A stretch of DNA of 64,000 nucleotides from an uncultured bacterium (GTDB lineage: Bacteria > Verrucomicrobiota > Lentisphaeria > Victivallales > Victivallaceae): assembly GCA_900551245.1 (NCBI GenBank), contig URVC01000001.1, positions 62,001 through 126,000 on the forward strand. The letters are read 5' to 3'. The notes under the pieces are model-generated. The model saw only the letters and a program-made list of their open reading frames with translations, made no database searches and had not been told where the DNA came from. This document shows positions 24,648-32,913 of the stretch, piece after piece; the first letter of the stretch is position 1, and every line of letters begins with the position of its first letter. The translations under genes were made by a program, and so were the position numbers.

Positions 24648-26569
24648 TGAAACCGGAAAAATCCCCTCCCCTGCTGATCGGCATTCTCGCTCCGGGTCAG
24701 TTCCGGGTCCTGCTGATCGGCGCTTTTTTCCTCGCCGGCTTTCTGCTGCTGGCCGGGAAGCTCTATCTGGAACAGATTCAGTCGGGCGACGAACATCGGG
24801 AGAAAATCTCCCGGCAGTCGATCCGGAGAATCCGCATTCCCGCCCGCCGCGGCAGAATCTTCTCCTCCGATCTGCGGCTCCTCGCCGGAAATCAGGCGGA
24901 AAACAACCTCGTTTTCTACCCGGAGGAGATGCGGCTGGGGCGCCGTTCCAAATCGGTCCGCTACATGCTCGCCGCGGCCGACACCATCGCCGCGGCCATC
25001 GGGCGGAAAAATCCACTCACCGAGGAGTCGGTCATCCGCCATCTGAACACCCGGCCGGGCCTGCCCATTACCGTGTTCGAACAGCTCACACCGCAGGAGA
25101 CCGCCCGGGCGCTGGAAAGCTCCCGCCACTTCCGCGGCGTCGACATCGAACCGGGTGAAATCAGAATCTACCCCTGCGGCCGGCTCGCAGCCCATCTGAT
25201 CGGTTCCACCCGTCTGGAAAGCAGAGAGAACGCCGCCGACCGGCGGGATTTCTTCTACTATGTTCCGGATCTGGTCGGCCGGGACGGTGTTGAACGCGCC
25301 TTCGACCGGCTGCCCGGTTCCGGAGCGGGGGATCCCGATGTGGTTCCAGGCTCTCCGGAATCGCCGCTCGGCCTCCGCGGCCTGCCGGGTTATTCGCTGG
25401 TTCAGGTGGATCATCTCGGCTACATCCGTCAGAGCCTGATCGACAAGATCGAACCGCTGCATGGCAACAACGTGATCCTCACCATCGACTCCCGCGCGCA
25501 GGAGATCGCCGAATCGTTGCTCGTCGGCAAGCGGGGCGCCTTCGTGCTTCTCGACGCGGCCAACGGCGATATCCTTGCCGCGGCGAGCAATCCGGCCTAC
25601 GACCTCAGCGAATTCACACCGGTCCTCCGCCGGGAGTACTATCAGTCGCTGCTCAGCAACCCGGACCGCCCGCTCATCAACCGGGCGTTTCAGGGGGTTT
25701 ACACGCCCGGTTCCATCCTCAAGCCGCTGGTTGCGCTGGCGCTGCTCAACGCCGGAATCAATCCGGAAAGTACACTCTTCTGCGACGGCGGAATTCCGGT
25801 GGGCAACGCCACCATCCGCTGCGCCTCGTGGCGAAGCGGCGGCCACGGCGAGGTGAACCTCGTCTCCGCGTTGGAGAAATCCTGCAACCCCTACATGATC
25901 GCCCAGGGGCTCAAAACCGGACTCGACCGGATCGCCGAAGTTCTCGCCTCCGCCGGAATCGGCAGAAAAACCGGCGTGGAACTTTCGGAAGGGAGCGGCA
26001 CCTTCCCCTCCGATGCCAACAAGCGGCGGCTCTACCGCACCGGCTGGAATGCCTATGACACCGCGCTGCTCTCCATCGGTCAGGGGATGGTCACCGTAAC
26101 GCCGTTGCAGGCGGCGGTTTTCGCCGCGGCACTCGCAAACGGCGGAGAGGTCTGGCAGCCGCATCTCGTGCGGCAGGTGGTCGATCCCTACGGCAATGTA
26201 CTGCGGGAGCGCAAACCGACTCTGCGCAGCCGGCTTGCGACCACCCCGGAGCATCTGGAGACCGTGCGAAAAGGCATGTTCGAAGTGGTCAACTCTCCCC
26301 ACGGTTCCGGTCGCGAAGCCGCCCTGCCCGGCCTGCAGCTCTACGGGAAAACCGGGTCCGCCGAAGTCGGTCCACGCAGCAACCGGCGTCTGACCACCTG
26401 GTTCATCTGTTTCGTCTCCCATCAGGGGAAGACCTATGCGGCGGCCATCATGATCGAAGAGGGCCGTTCCGGCGGGAAAAGCTGCGCGCCGCTGGCGGCG
26501 GAGTTCTTCGCCCGCTATTTTCAACCGGTTCCGGTAGAGAAGGAAAAAAACGTGAATCCGGGGACATAG
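24647..26569 (+). CDS. mrdA: Penicillin-binding protein 2 (elongation transpeptidase)
   Basis: A 640-residue class B PBP that cross-links peptidoglycan during rod elongation. The membrane helix is at about residues 15-38. The N-terminal pedestal follows (RIPARRGRIFSSDLRLLAGN, FRGVDIEPGEIRIYPCGRLAAHLIGSTR, GRDGVERAFD). The transpeptidase active site has S356-I-L-K359 (in YTPGSILKP), S412-C-N414 and K568-T-G570. The ATG overlaps the mreD stop. The partner glycosyltransferase RodA, often the next gene, is missing here: the following gene is a sugar oxidoreductase. Confidence 0.95.
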   Translation: MKPEKSPPLLIGILAPGQFRVLLIGAFFLAGFLLLAGKLYLEQIQSGDEHREKISRQSIRRIRIPARRGRIFSSDLRLLAGNQAENNLVFYPEEMRLGRRSKSVRYMLAAADTIAAAIGRKNPLTEESVIRHLNTRPGLPITVFEQLTPQETARALESSRHFRGVDIEPGEIRIYPCGRLAAHLIGSTRLESRENAADRRDFFYYVPDLVGRDGVERAFDRLPGSGAGDPDVVPGSPESPLGLRGLPGYSLVQVDHLGYIRQSLIDKIEPLHGNNVILTIDSRAQEIAESLLVGKRGAFVLLDAANGDILAAASNPAYDLSEFTPVLRREYYQSLLSNPDRPLINRAFQGVYTPGSILKPLVALALLNAGINPESTLFCDGGIPVGNATIRCASWRSGGHGEVNLVSALEKSCNPYMIAQGLKTGLDRIAEVLASAGIGRKTGVELSEGSGTFPSDANKRRLYRTGWNAYDTALLSIGQGMVTVTPLQAAVFAAALANGGEVWQPHLVRQVVDPYGNVLRERKPTLRSRLATTPEHLETVRKGMFEVVNSPHGSGREAALPGLQLYGKTGSAEVGPRSNRRLTTWFICFVSHQGKTYAAAIMIEEGRSGGKSCAPLAAEFFARYFQPVPVEKEKNVNPGT

Positions 26570-26659
26570 CCGTTCCGGCGGCTTGAAAGACAGCACTTTT
26601 CATGCTATTTTAACGAATCAATTTGTAAACAGAATTCTCGCAACCATTCAGGCAAAATC

Positions 26660-27883
26660 ATGTTCAATGCTGCAATCATCGGCGTCTCCGGGTTCGGAGC
26701 GGTTCATTACCAGGATTTCGTGCGGGAGCACGCCGCGGGGCGTATTCGTCCGGTGGGCGCCACCGTCATCAACCAGGCGGAGGAACCGGAAAAGTGCGCC
26801 TGGCTCCGCAGCATCGGCTGCCCGCTCTACACCGATTACCGGGAGATGCTCCGGGATCTTGCCGGAAAGATCGACATCTGCTTCATTCCGACCGGCATTG
26901 CGTTGCACAAGCCCATGACCATCGCCGCTCTGGAAGCGGGTGCCAACGTCTACGTGGAAAAACCGATTGCCCCGACAGTCACCGACGCCGAAGCGATGCT
27001 GGAAGCGTCGCGCCGCACCGGTAAATTCGTCGCGGTCGGCTATCAGACCATGTATCAGCCGGAAACCAGACGGATTAAAGAGATGCTGCTTGCCGGCCGG
27101 ATCGGCAAAGTGAAAATTCTCAAATCCTACGGGCTGTGGCCGCGCGATTTCGTCTATTATCATCGCAACAACTGGGTGGCGAAGATCGGAACCCGCGAGA
27201 ATCCGATTCTTGACAGCCCCTACTCCAACGCATTTGCCCACTTTCTGAATCTGCTCTGCTTCTATGCCGGGGAACAGTTTGCCACCACCGGCACGCCGGA
27301 ATCCATCCGCGGCGCGATGTACCGGGCGAATCCGATTGAGAGCTGCGACACCGCAGATCTTGAGATCACCACCCGGGAAGGAAAGACCATTTTCTTTTAT
27401 GTGACCCACTGCAGTGTAAGAAACGACACCCCGTATTCCGCAATCATCGGCGAAAAAGGGTCGATCGAATACACCACCAGCCGGACCACGGTGCGGGACA
27501 GCTCCGGTGAAATCGTCGAGGAATTTGATTCCACTCCCGGCAATGAGATGCGCGTCCACATCTATGACGCGCTGGAAAAACGTCTCAAGGATCCGTCGGC
27601 CTTCATCTGCACGCCGGAAATTGCCATGTGCCACACCCGCGTCTGCAATGCCGCTTTCGATTCGATCCCGGTCACCGGCGTTCCGGAAGGAGCGTTTCAC
27701 GTGGCGAAGACTCCCGCGGGGACCGAGTACCGCATCATCGACGGCATCGATGAAGCCATTGAGCACGCCTATGCGGAAAACCGTCTGATCGACAAACGCG
27801 ATCTGCCCTGGGCCGTGAACTCGGCGCCTTTCTCTCTGGCGGGATACCACTCCTTCTGCGGCAGAATGCTGAATAAAAATTAA
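26660..27883 (+). CDS. Gfo/Idh/MocA family oxidoreductase
   Basis: A 407-residue NAD(P)-dependent sugar oxidoreductase. The N-terminal Rossmann domain begins MFNAAIIGVSGFGAVHYQDF; the conserved EKP motif is in ANVYVEKPIAPTVTDAE; the C-terminal alpha/beta domain carries GYQTMYQPETRRIKEMLLAG, and HRNNWVAK where aligned family members place substrate-contacting residues. Members oxidise or reduce inositols, aminosugars or free sugars, and the exact substrate cannot be read. It stands alone between mrdA and the rubrerythrin gene, with no good ribosome-binding site before the ATG. Confidence 0.88.
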   Translation: MFNAAIIGVSGFGAVHYQDFVREHAAGRIRPVGATVINQAEEPEKCAWLRSIGCPLYTDYREMLRDLAGKIDICFIPTGIALHKPMTIAALEAGANVYVEKPIAPTVTDAEAMLEASRRTGKFVAVGYQTMYQPETRRIKEMLLAGRIGKVKILKSYGLWPRDFVYYHRNNWVAKIGTRENPILDSPYSNAFAHFLNLLCFYAGEQFATTGTPESIRGAMYRANPIESCDTADLEITTREGKTIFFYVTHCSVRNDTPYSAIIGEKGSIEYTTSRTTVRDSSGEIVEEFDSTPGNEMRVHIYDALEKRLKDPSAFICTPEIAMCHTRVCNAAFDSIPVTGVPEGAFHVAKTPAGTEYRIIDGIDEAIEHAYAENRLIDKRDLPWAVNSAPFSLAGYHSFCGRMLNKN

Positions 27884-28001
27884 AATTTAATAATTATTCC
27901 TGATTTTTTGATTTGCTTTTTCTATTTTAGCCGTTATGTTAAACAACGTAACGACTCCGCGGAAGCCGCGGAACGAAAATACAACCGAAGGAGAATGAAA
28001 A

Positions 28002-28538
28002 ATGGCAGATCTCAAGAACAGCAAAACCGCCGCCAACCTTGCTTTTGCGTTTGCCGGAGAATCCCAGGCTCGCAACAAGTACACCTACTTCGCCTCTGTT
28101 GCCCGGAAGGAAGGGTACGAGCAGATCGCTGCGATCTTTGAAGAGACCGCGAACAACGAGAAGGAGCACGCCAAGCTGTGGTTCAAGGAGCTCGGCGGCC
28201 TCGGCGATACGATGGCCAACCTGACCGCGGCCGCAGCTGGCGAGCACGAAGAGTGGACGGAGATGTACAAGAACTTCGCCAAGGAAGCTGCGGAAGAGGG
28301 TTTCGACTCCATCGCCCGCGCTTTCGAACGCGTCGCCGCGATTGAAAAGCGTCATGAAGAGCGTTATCTCAAGCTGCTGGAAAACGTCAAGAAGGGTGAA
28401 GTTTTCGTCAAGGCCGGCGAGAAGCGCTGGGAGTGCCGGAATTGCGGACACGTCTACATCGGCGAAAAAGCTCCGGAAGTCTGCCCGGTCTGCAAGCATC
28501 CGAAGGCGTTCTTCGAAATCGAAGCGCAGAACTATTGA
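28002..28538 (+). CDS. rbr: Rubrerythrin
   Basis: A 178-residue di-iron peroxidase protecting anaerobes from hydrogen peroxide. The N-terminal four-helix domain carries the iron ligands in FAGESQARNKY, FEETANNEKEHA and AIEKRHEERY. The C-terminal rubredoxin domain has two CxxC pairs, CRNCGHVY and CPVCKHP. AAGGAG precedes the ATG. Codon choice differs slightly from neighbours (more AAG and GAG), as expected for a strongly expressed gene. A perfect terminator follows, so it is a single-gene unit. Its presence supports an anaerobic or microaerobic lifestyle. Confidence 0.97.
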   Translation: MADLKNSKTAANLAFAFAGESQARNKYTYFASVARKEGYEQIAAIFEETANNEKEHAKLWFKELGGLGDTMANLTAAAAGEHEEWTEMYKNFAKEAAEEGFDSIARAFERVAAIEKRHEERYLKLLENVKKGEVFVKAGEKRWECRNCGHVYIGEKAPEVCPVCKHPKAFFEIEAQNY

Positions 28539-28553
28539 TTTGCATTTTTCGTC

Positions 28554-28587
28554 AAGCTCCCGTGGATTTCCGCGGGAGCTTTTTTTT
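28554..28587 (+). terminator. Rho-independent terminator of the rubrerythrin gene
   Basis: AGCTCCCGTGG pairs with CCGCGGGAGCT (11 bp with one wobble) around the loop ATTT, followed by eight to nine T residues, 16 bases after the stop codon. Confidence 0.95.
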
Positions 28588-28674
28588 ACGCCATGCCCTG
28601 CTCCGCCGGAGTACAGAATCCTCTGGAAAAATCTGCAATTCGGCTGTATATTGTAAAAAACAGGACACGCATTC

Positions 28675-29577
28675 ATGAAGACACTCACCACGAAAGAGGG
28701 CGGTTGGAGCGCCTTGTTCGCCCCCGGATACGGCGGCCGATTGATCCGGCTTCGCTGGAATGAATTTGATCTTTTGCGCCACCCGGAAAGGGAAGAAGAG
28801 CTGCAGGAAGGACAGTTTGTCTTCGGCATTCCTGTGCTGTTGCCTCCGAACCGGATCGATGCCGGAACCTTCGAATTTCAGGGCCGCCGTTATCAGCTCC
28901 CGCTCAATGAACCACAACGCGGCAATCACCTGCACGGGCTGGTTTTCGATCGGGCATGGGAGGTGCGAGATCATTCCGCCAGTTCCGTCACGCTCGGATG
29001 CCGTGTGGAAGGGTCCGCCGGGCTGGGAGTGCCGTTCGATGTGGAAATTCAATATGAATTTTCCGGCCGGACGATGATCCAGCGAACAACCGTGCGCAAC
29101 GAGGGGAGCACGCCGATGCCGTTCGGTATCGGGTTTCACACGGTGTTCCGTTCCCCGCGCCGGGCGCGGCTGACCGCGGCGGAATTCCGCTGGGAGATCG
29201 AACGCCCCCGCTTTCTGGCGAACGGCCGGAAACTCCCCTGGGGACAGTTCAATCCCGACAACTGGTTTGATCCCTCTGGACAGGTTATCTCCTGCCACTT
29301 CCCGATGGAGACGAAAGAGATCGACGGGAAACCGTTCCGGGGCGCTCTGCTCGATTACGGCACTCTGCAAATCCGCTACGAGAGCGGCCCGGAATTTCGC
29401 CACTGGTGTTTGTGGAATCACGATCCCGCCGACGGATTCCTCTGCCCGGAACCGATGAGCTGGATGGTCAATGCCCCCAACCTCCCCCTGCCCCCGGAGG
29501 TGACCGGGTTTCAGGCCATTGCACCGCACACCGCCTGGAGCGGCGTCAACCGGATCACGGTGGAGGAGCGGAAATGA
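28675..29577 (+). CDS. Aldose 1-epimerase family protein
   Basis: A 300-residue mutarotase-like protein of the galactose mutarotase superfamily, interconverting alpha and beta anomers of sugars in the cytoplasm. Recognisable segments are APGYGGRLIRLRW, FGIPVLLPPNRIDAGTFEFQGRRYQLPLN, GNHLHGLVFDRAWEV with the catalytic His region, FGIGFHTVFR and WMVNAPNLPLPPEVTGFQAIAP. The ATG at 28675 starts the only sensible N-terminus; the ribosome-binding site is weak (CAGGACACG). It overlaps the next gene by ATGA. Confidence 0.87.
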   Translation: MKTLTTKEGGWSALFAPGYGGRLIRLRWNEFDLLRHPEREEELQEGQFVFGIPVLLPPNRIDAGTFEFQGRRYQLPLNEPQRGNHLHGLVFDRAWEVRDHSASSVTLGCRVEGSAGLGVPFDVEIQYEFSGRTMIQRTTVRNEGSTPMPFGIGFHTVFRSPRRARLTAAEFRWEIERPRFLANGRKLPWGQFNPDNWFDPSGQVISCHFPMETKEIDGKPFRGALLDYGTLQIRYESGPEFRHWCLWNHDPADGFLCPEPMSWMVNAPNLPLPPEVTGFQAIAPHTAWSGVNRITVEERK

Positions 29578-30206
29578 ACCGTTTTACCGAGATCGATCTG
29601 GAGCATTGGCCGCGCCGGGAACAGTTTCTCTACTATCGGACTTTTGAAAACCAGCTTTTCAACATTACGCTGGAGTTCCACGCGGGAAAACTCCACCGCT
29701 TCGCCAAGGCGCGGGGGGAATCCTTCTTTTTGCGCACCCTTCACGCAATTCTGCGCGCGGTCGACGCGACACCGCAGATGCGCATGCGGGTGCTCGATGA
29801 CGGGCGGCTGGTGGAATACGAACATCTTGCCGCACTGAGCCCCATCCTGCGCCCGGACCGGGAATTCACCATGGCTCTCTGCGAATACGCGGAGCATTTC
29901 AGCGACTTTCTCCCCGGGGCGGCCGGGGCAGTGGCCACGGCGAAACAGGGGAATTTTGACCCGGCCATCCGGCACCGGAGCGACTATCTCTGCGCAAGCT
30001 GTCTGCCGTCGGTGCACTTTCTCGCACTCACGCAGGCGGCGCTCCGGCTCGACCAGACCATCGTCATTCTCGCCTGGGGCGGTATGGACCGGGAAGGACG
30101 GATTCCGCTTGCGCTGCAACTCAATCACGCGCTGGTTGACGGCGCCCACGTGGCCGCGTTCGCCGAAACGCTCGAGGGGCTGTTCGACGAGCCCGAATCA
30201 CTCTGA
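29574..30206 (+). CDS. Chloramphenicol-acetyltransferase-fold acyltransferase
   Basis: A 210-residue trimeric-type acyltransferase related to CatA. The active-site motif HHxxxDG appears as NHALVDG with H185 and D189, and the N-terminal WPRREQFLYYRTF is the usual CAT start. The lead His of the HH pair is Asn here. Many such chromosomal proteins in gut anaerobes are not drug-resistance enzymes, so acetyl transfer to a sugar or amine is as likely as chloramphenicol modification. Start overlaps the epimerase stop with GGAGG upstream; the last nine bases overlap tail-to-tail with the radical SAM gene. Confidence 0.82.
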   Translation: MNRFTEIDLEHWPRREQFLYYRTFENQLFNITLEFHAGKLHRFAKARGESFFLRTLHAILRAVDATPQMRMRVLDDGRLVEYEHLAALSPILRPDREFTMALCEYAEHFSDFLPGAAGAVATAKQGNFDPAIRHRSDYLCASCLPSVHFLALTQAALRLDQTIVILAWGGMDREGRIPLALQLNHALVDGAHVAAFAETLEGLFDEPESL

Positions 30207-31238
30207 CAGCTCGCCCGGCGCGGTCTCGTAGCGGATGCGCTTCGTTTCGTGGATGTCGTAATACTCCCCGTTGCAGCCATACTGCGGCTGAAGTGCCACC
30301 TTGCCGCCCCCTTCGGGCAGATCGATGGCGAAGGTCGGCACCGCCAGCGAAGAGAGCCGGGGGCGGAAATAGCGGAGAATCTCCAGCCCGCGCTCCACGC
30401 CGGTGGCGAAGTGGCGCACCGCCTGCACCGGGTCGACATGAAAGAGGTAGTGCGGTTTGACCCGGATGGCGATCAGCCGCCGGAACAGCGCCTCCAACAC
30501 CACAGGGTCATCATTGACGCCGCGGAGCAGGACGCTCTGGTTGACCACCGGCACACCGGCACGGATCAATCTGCCGCACGCCGCCGCCGCTTCGCTCGTC
30601 ACCTCTCGCGGGTGATTGAAGTGGGTGGCGAACCAGAGACCGGGCACTTCGCCGAAAAATGCGGCGATTTCCGCCGTGACCCGCTCCGGCCAGACGACCG
30701 GCATCCGGCTGCCGATGCGGATCACTTCGATCGAAGGAAGCGCGGCGATGGTTTCGACCAGTTGTTTCAACCGGGGAAACGGGAGCATCAGCGGGTCGCC
30801 GCCGGAGATCAATACTTCGTGGATTTCCGGGTGTCCGGCAAGGTAATGTGCCGCCGCGGCCAGTTCGCACTCGGAGATATCGGCGAGCTCCGCGCCGTCG
30901 GCCCACTCCCGCTTGCGGAAACAGAAGCGGCAGCGCATGGCGCACCGCCCGGTGGCGAGCAGCACCACCCGGTCCTCGAAACGGTGAATCAGCCGCGGCA
31001 CCGGCATCTGCTCCTCTTCGGCAAGCGGGTCGAAGCTGGAGGAGCGATCGGCCAGTTCGGCGACATCCGGCAGAGCCTGCCGGGCGATGGGATCGTTCTT
31101 CCAGTCCGCCGGGTCGATCAATCCAAGATAGTACTCATTGACGTAGACGGGGAAACGGGCCTCCACGCCGGCCATCTCCGCCGGCGCAGCAAGGCCGAGG
31201 CGTGCCATGGCGTCCCGGCCGGAACGATAAAACTTCAT
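30198..31238 (-). CDS. KamA/EpmB-type radical SAM aminomutase
   Basis: A 346-residue radical SAM enzyme of the lysine 2,3-aminomutase family. The [4Fe-4S] motif is CAMRCRFCFRKREW (CxxxCxxC). VLISGGDPLML and IRIGSRMPVVWPERV are family segments. The putative PLP lysine is in LPEGGGKVAL, and two Asp that position the substrate amine are in FHVDPVQ and AIDLPEGG. Length matches EpmB (which makes beta-lysine for EF-P modification), while GGGK is closer to KamA; either is possible and no efp or epmA is nearby. The ATG at 31238 was preferred to an open extension to 31346. Confidence 0.85.
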   Translation of the reverse strand: MKFYRSGRDAMARLGLAAPAEMAGVEARFPVYVNEYYLGLIDPADWKNDPIARQALPDVAELADRSSSFDPLAEEEQMPVPRLIHRFEDRVVLLATGRCAMRCRFCFRKREWADGAELADISECELAAAAHYLAGHPEIHEVLISGGDPLMLPFPRLKQLVETIAALPSIEVIRIGSRMPVVWPERVTAEIAAFFGEVPGLWFATHFNHPREVTSEAAAACGRLIRAGVPVVNQSVLLRGVNDDPVVLEALFRRLIAIRVKPHYLFHVDPVQAVRHFATGVERGLEILRYFRPRLSSLAVPTFAIDLPEGGGKVALQPQYGCNGEYYDIHETKRIRYETAPGELSE

Positions 31239-31333
31239 GATAACAATCCAACCATTTGCAACTTCACATCCTATAATATAACGCGGGTCCGCCGGAAAAG
31301 AAAGCGACGGGCCCAGACTTCCCTTCTCATATT

Positions 31334-31346
31334 TTGACAATGTCAA
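31334..31346. promoter_or_regulatory. Operator-like palindrome, site 1
   Basis: TTGACA-A-TGTCAA, a perfect 13-bp palindrome with one central base. No good -10 box lies at the right distance on either strand, so this copy may be an auxiliary site for looping with site 2. Confidence 0.65.
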
Positions 31347-31546
31347 TTATTTTCTTTCAAATTTCCCTTTTTCATCTGAACAAGATGAAGTCGTACTGTG
31401 TTTCGGCTTTCCTCAAAGAAAAAAATGAATTCATATTATTTATTTCCAATATTTTATTTTATTTCAAACTGTATGAACAGCGCCCTTGCGCAGCTGTCAC
31501 CGTACCGACTTTGATAAAAAAACATGCTCTTTTTTTGATTCCCCTA

Positions 31547-31575
31547 TTGACATTGTCATTATTTTGAAATATAAT
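31547..31575 (+). promoter_or_regulatory. Consensus promoter with embedded operator, site 2 (GntR-regulator gene)
   Basis: TTGACA (31547-31552) and TATAAT (31570-31575) are both exact consensus boxes separated by 17 bases. The palindrome TGACA-T-TGTCA (31548-31558) covers the -35 box. The gene's AAGGAAG ribosome-binding site and ATG follow 30 bases later. A repressor bound here would block RNA polymerase, consistent with autoregulation by the encoded GntR protein (inference). Confidence 0.8.
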
Positions 31576-31604
31576 TATACCTGAAACAAACAAGGAAGTG
31601 ACTT

Positions 31605-32900
31605 ATGGCGGATAAACTGCAGAGTGCAAGAGAGTACATCTTGCGAAGAATTGATGCCGGCGAATTCCGGGGCGGCGAAAAACTGCCGTCGGCCCGGGAG
31701 CTGGCGGAGCGGACCGGAATCTCCTTTCCCATCGTCCAGATGGCGTTCAACACCCTGATTGCCGACGGCATTCTTTCAAGCGGCGTCTCCCGGCAGGGAA
31801 CCTGCATTCGCAAGGACTGGGCGGAACGGATTCTCCCCGGGAGTTTTCTCTCGTTCCGGCCGGTCTGGAACGAACTTTTCAGCCAGAAAATCCGGCCGCA
31901 GATTCCGGAACTGCTCGCCGTCGATCACTTTCAGGCGGGCGCCTGCGAAATCCGGGTGACCTACGACGCAGTCTCCCTGCAGAAAGAGTATCTGGATCTT
32001 TCGGAATTTCTGGAGGAGGAATATCCCGACCGGAGCGATTTCTTCAACGCGCGGATCGAGCAGTTCCGCTCCCACGACGGGAAGCTCTACGCGCTGCCGC
32101 TCATGTTTTCCCCCTGGGTGTTCTGCTGTGATGAGGAGCTGTTTCAGAAGGCCGGGTGTGACATGCCGGGCCTGGACTGGACCTGGGAGGAGTTCCTCGA
32201 TCTGCTTCGGGAACTTCAGGGGAAACTGCCCGCCAACCAGATCCTCGCCAGCTACAAAGATCCCACCCGCTGGCTGATCTATCTGACCCACTTCGGAGGA
32301 AAGATTTTCGAACAGCAACAGGATGGGACGTTTCAATGCCGGTTGAACTCGCCCGAAACGCTCGACGCCTTGAATCGTCTTCAGGAGCTCTACCATCTGC
32401 TGCCGCGAAGCGAACAGCGCAACACCGTCTGTGCGTTGCGGCTCTGCACCCGGCAGGACATCGCCTCGTATCAGTTGCAGGGCAGCTATCTCCCCCTGCC
32501 CCGGGTGCCCGGCGACCGGAAGGCCGGTTCTCTGATGGCGGGCGATCTGCTCTGCATCCGTAAAACGGTCAACAACTTCCAGCTGGTCCGGGAACTGATC
32601 CGGGAATTTCTCTCTCCGGAACTTCAACAGGAGATCGGCAATCGCAAATACGGCATCCCCATCCGGAAAAGCGCGGCGATTCAGTCCTTTGACGAAACCG
32701 ATCCCGTCGATCAGCTGTTCTTTTCGAAAATGCCGCAGATTGTCGATGTTCCCCATTATGCCTGGCCGACGGTGAACGAGCTCATCCAGGAGGCGATGGC
32801 GGACTTTCTCTACAGCACCCAGTCCCCGAAGGAGTTCGCAGCGGAACTTTCGCCGGCGCTGGCCGCCATCTTGAAATATACCCGCAACACCAAATGGTAA
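31605..32900 (+). CDS. GntR-type DNA-binding domain fused to an ABC-type sugar-binding-protein domain
   Basis: A 431-residue cytoplasmic regulator with an unusual architecture. Residues 1-70 are a GntR winged helix (SAREYILRRIDAGEFRGGEKLPSARELAERTGISFPIVQMAFNTLIADGIL). Residues about 95-425 read as a complete family-1 extracellular solute-binding protein: FEEEYP-like DLSEFLEEEYPDRSDF, HDGKLYALPLMFSPWVFCCDEELFQKAG, DWTWEEFLDLL, then ALNRLQELYHLLP, SLMAGDLLCI, LVRELIREFLSPELQQEIGNRKYGIPIRKS. No signal peptide or lipobox is present, so the binding-protein fold appears recruited as an intracellular sugar sensor. ATG 31605 follows AAGGAAG. It precedes an MFS transporter gene by 13 bp. GntR sensor partners are normally FadR, UTRA, aminotransferase or LacI-type domains. 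Confidence 0.88.
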   Translation: MADKLQSAREYILRRIDAGEFRGGEKLPSARELAERTGISFPIVQMAFNTLIADGILSSGVSRQGTCIRKDWAERILPGSFLSFRPVWNELFSQKIRPQIPELLAVDHFQAGACEIRVTYDAVSLQKEYLDLSEFLEEEYPDRSDFFNARIEQFRSHDGKLYALPLMFSPWVFCCDEELFQKAGCDMPGLDWTWEEFLDLLRELQGKLPANQILASYKDPTRWLIYLTHFGGKIFEQQQDGTFQCRLNSPETLDALNRLQELYHLLPRSEQRNTVCALRLCTRQDIASYQLQGSYLPLPRVPGDRKAGSLMAGDLLCIRKTVNNFQLVRELIREFLSPELQQEIGNRKYGIPIRKSAAIQSFDETDPVDQLFFSKMPQIVDVPHYAWPTVNELIQEAMADFLYSTQSPKEFAAELSPALAAILKYTRNTKW

Positions 32901-32913
32901 TCCGGTCTGTCCT

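Larger units (their letters stand above)
31239..31604. promoter_or_regulatory. AT-rich divergent control region between the radical SAM gene and the GntR regulator
   Basis: This 366-bp gap is clearly AT-rich compared with its surroundings and carries no credible gene: the one open frame through it lacks a ribosome-binding site and any recognisable domain. It contains two copies of the palindrome TGACA-N-TGTCA, 203 bases apart, a consensus promoter for the GntR gene, and a TATAAT-like box (CTATAATATA at 31271-31280) close to the start of the minus-strand gene. Confidence 0.75.

Noticed and set aside
29574..30206. Calling the CAT-fold gene a chloramphenicol resistance gene
   Set aside because: No mobile element is near, the active-site pair HH reads NH, and many CAT-fold relatives have other substrates.
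31239..31346. N-terminal extension of the KamA/EpmB-like protein up to 31346
   Set aside because: The added residues match no family segment and would run into the operator-like palindrome; ATG 31238 gives the usual start.
31334..31567. A 77-codon open frame in the AT-rich gap before the GntR regulator
   Set aside because: No ribosome-binding site, Phe/Leu/Ile-rich composition expected from AT-rich DNA, and it overlaps two operator-like palindromes and the promoter.
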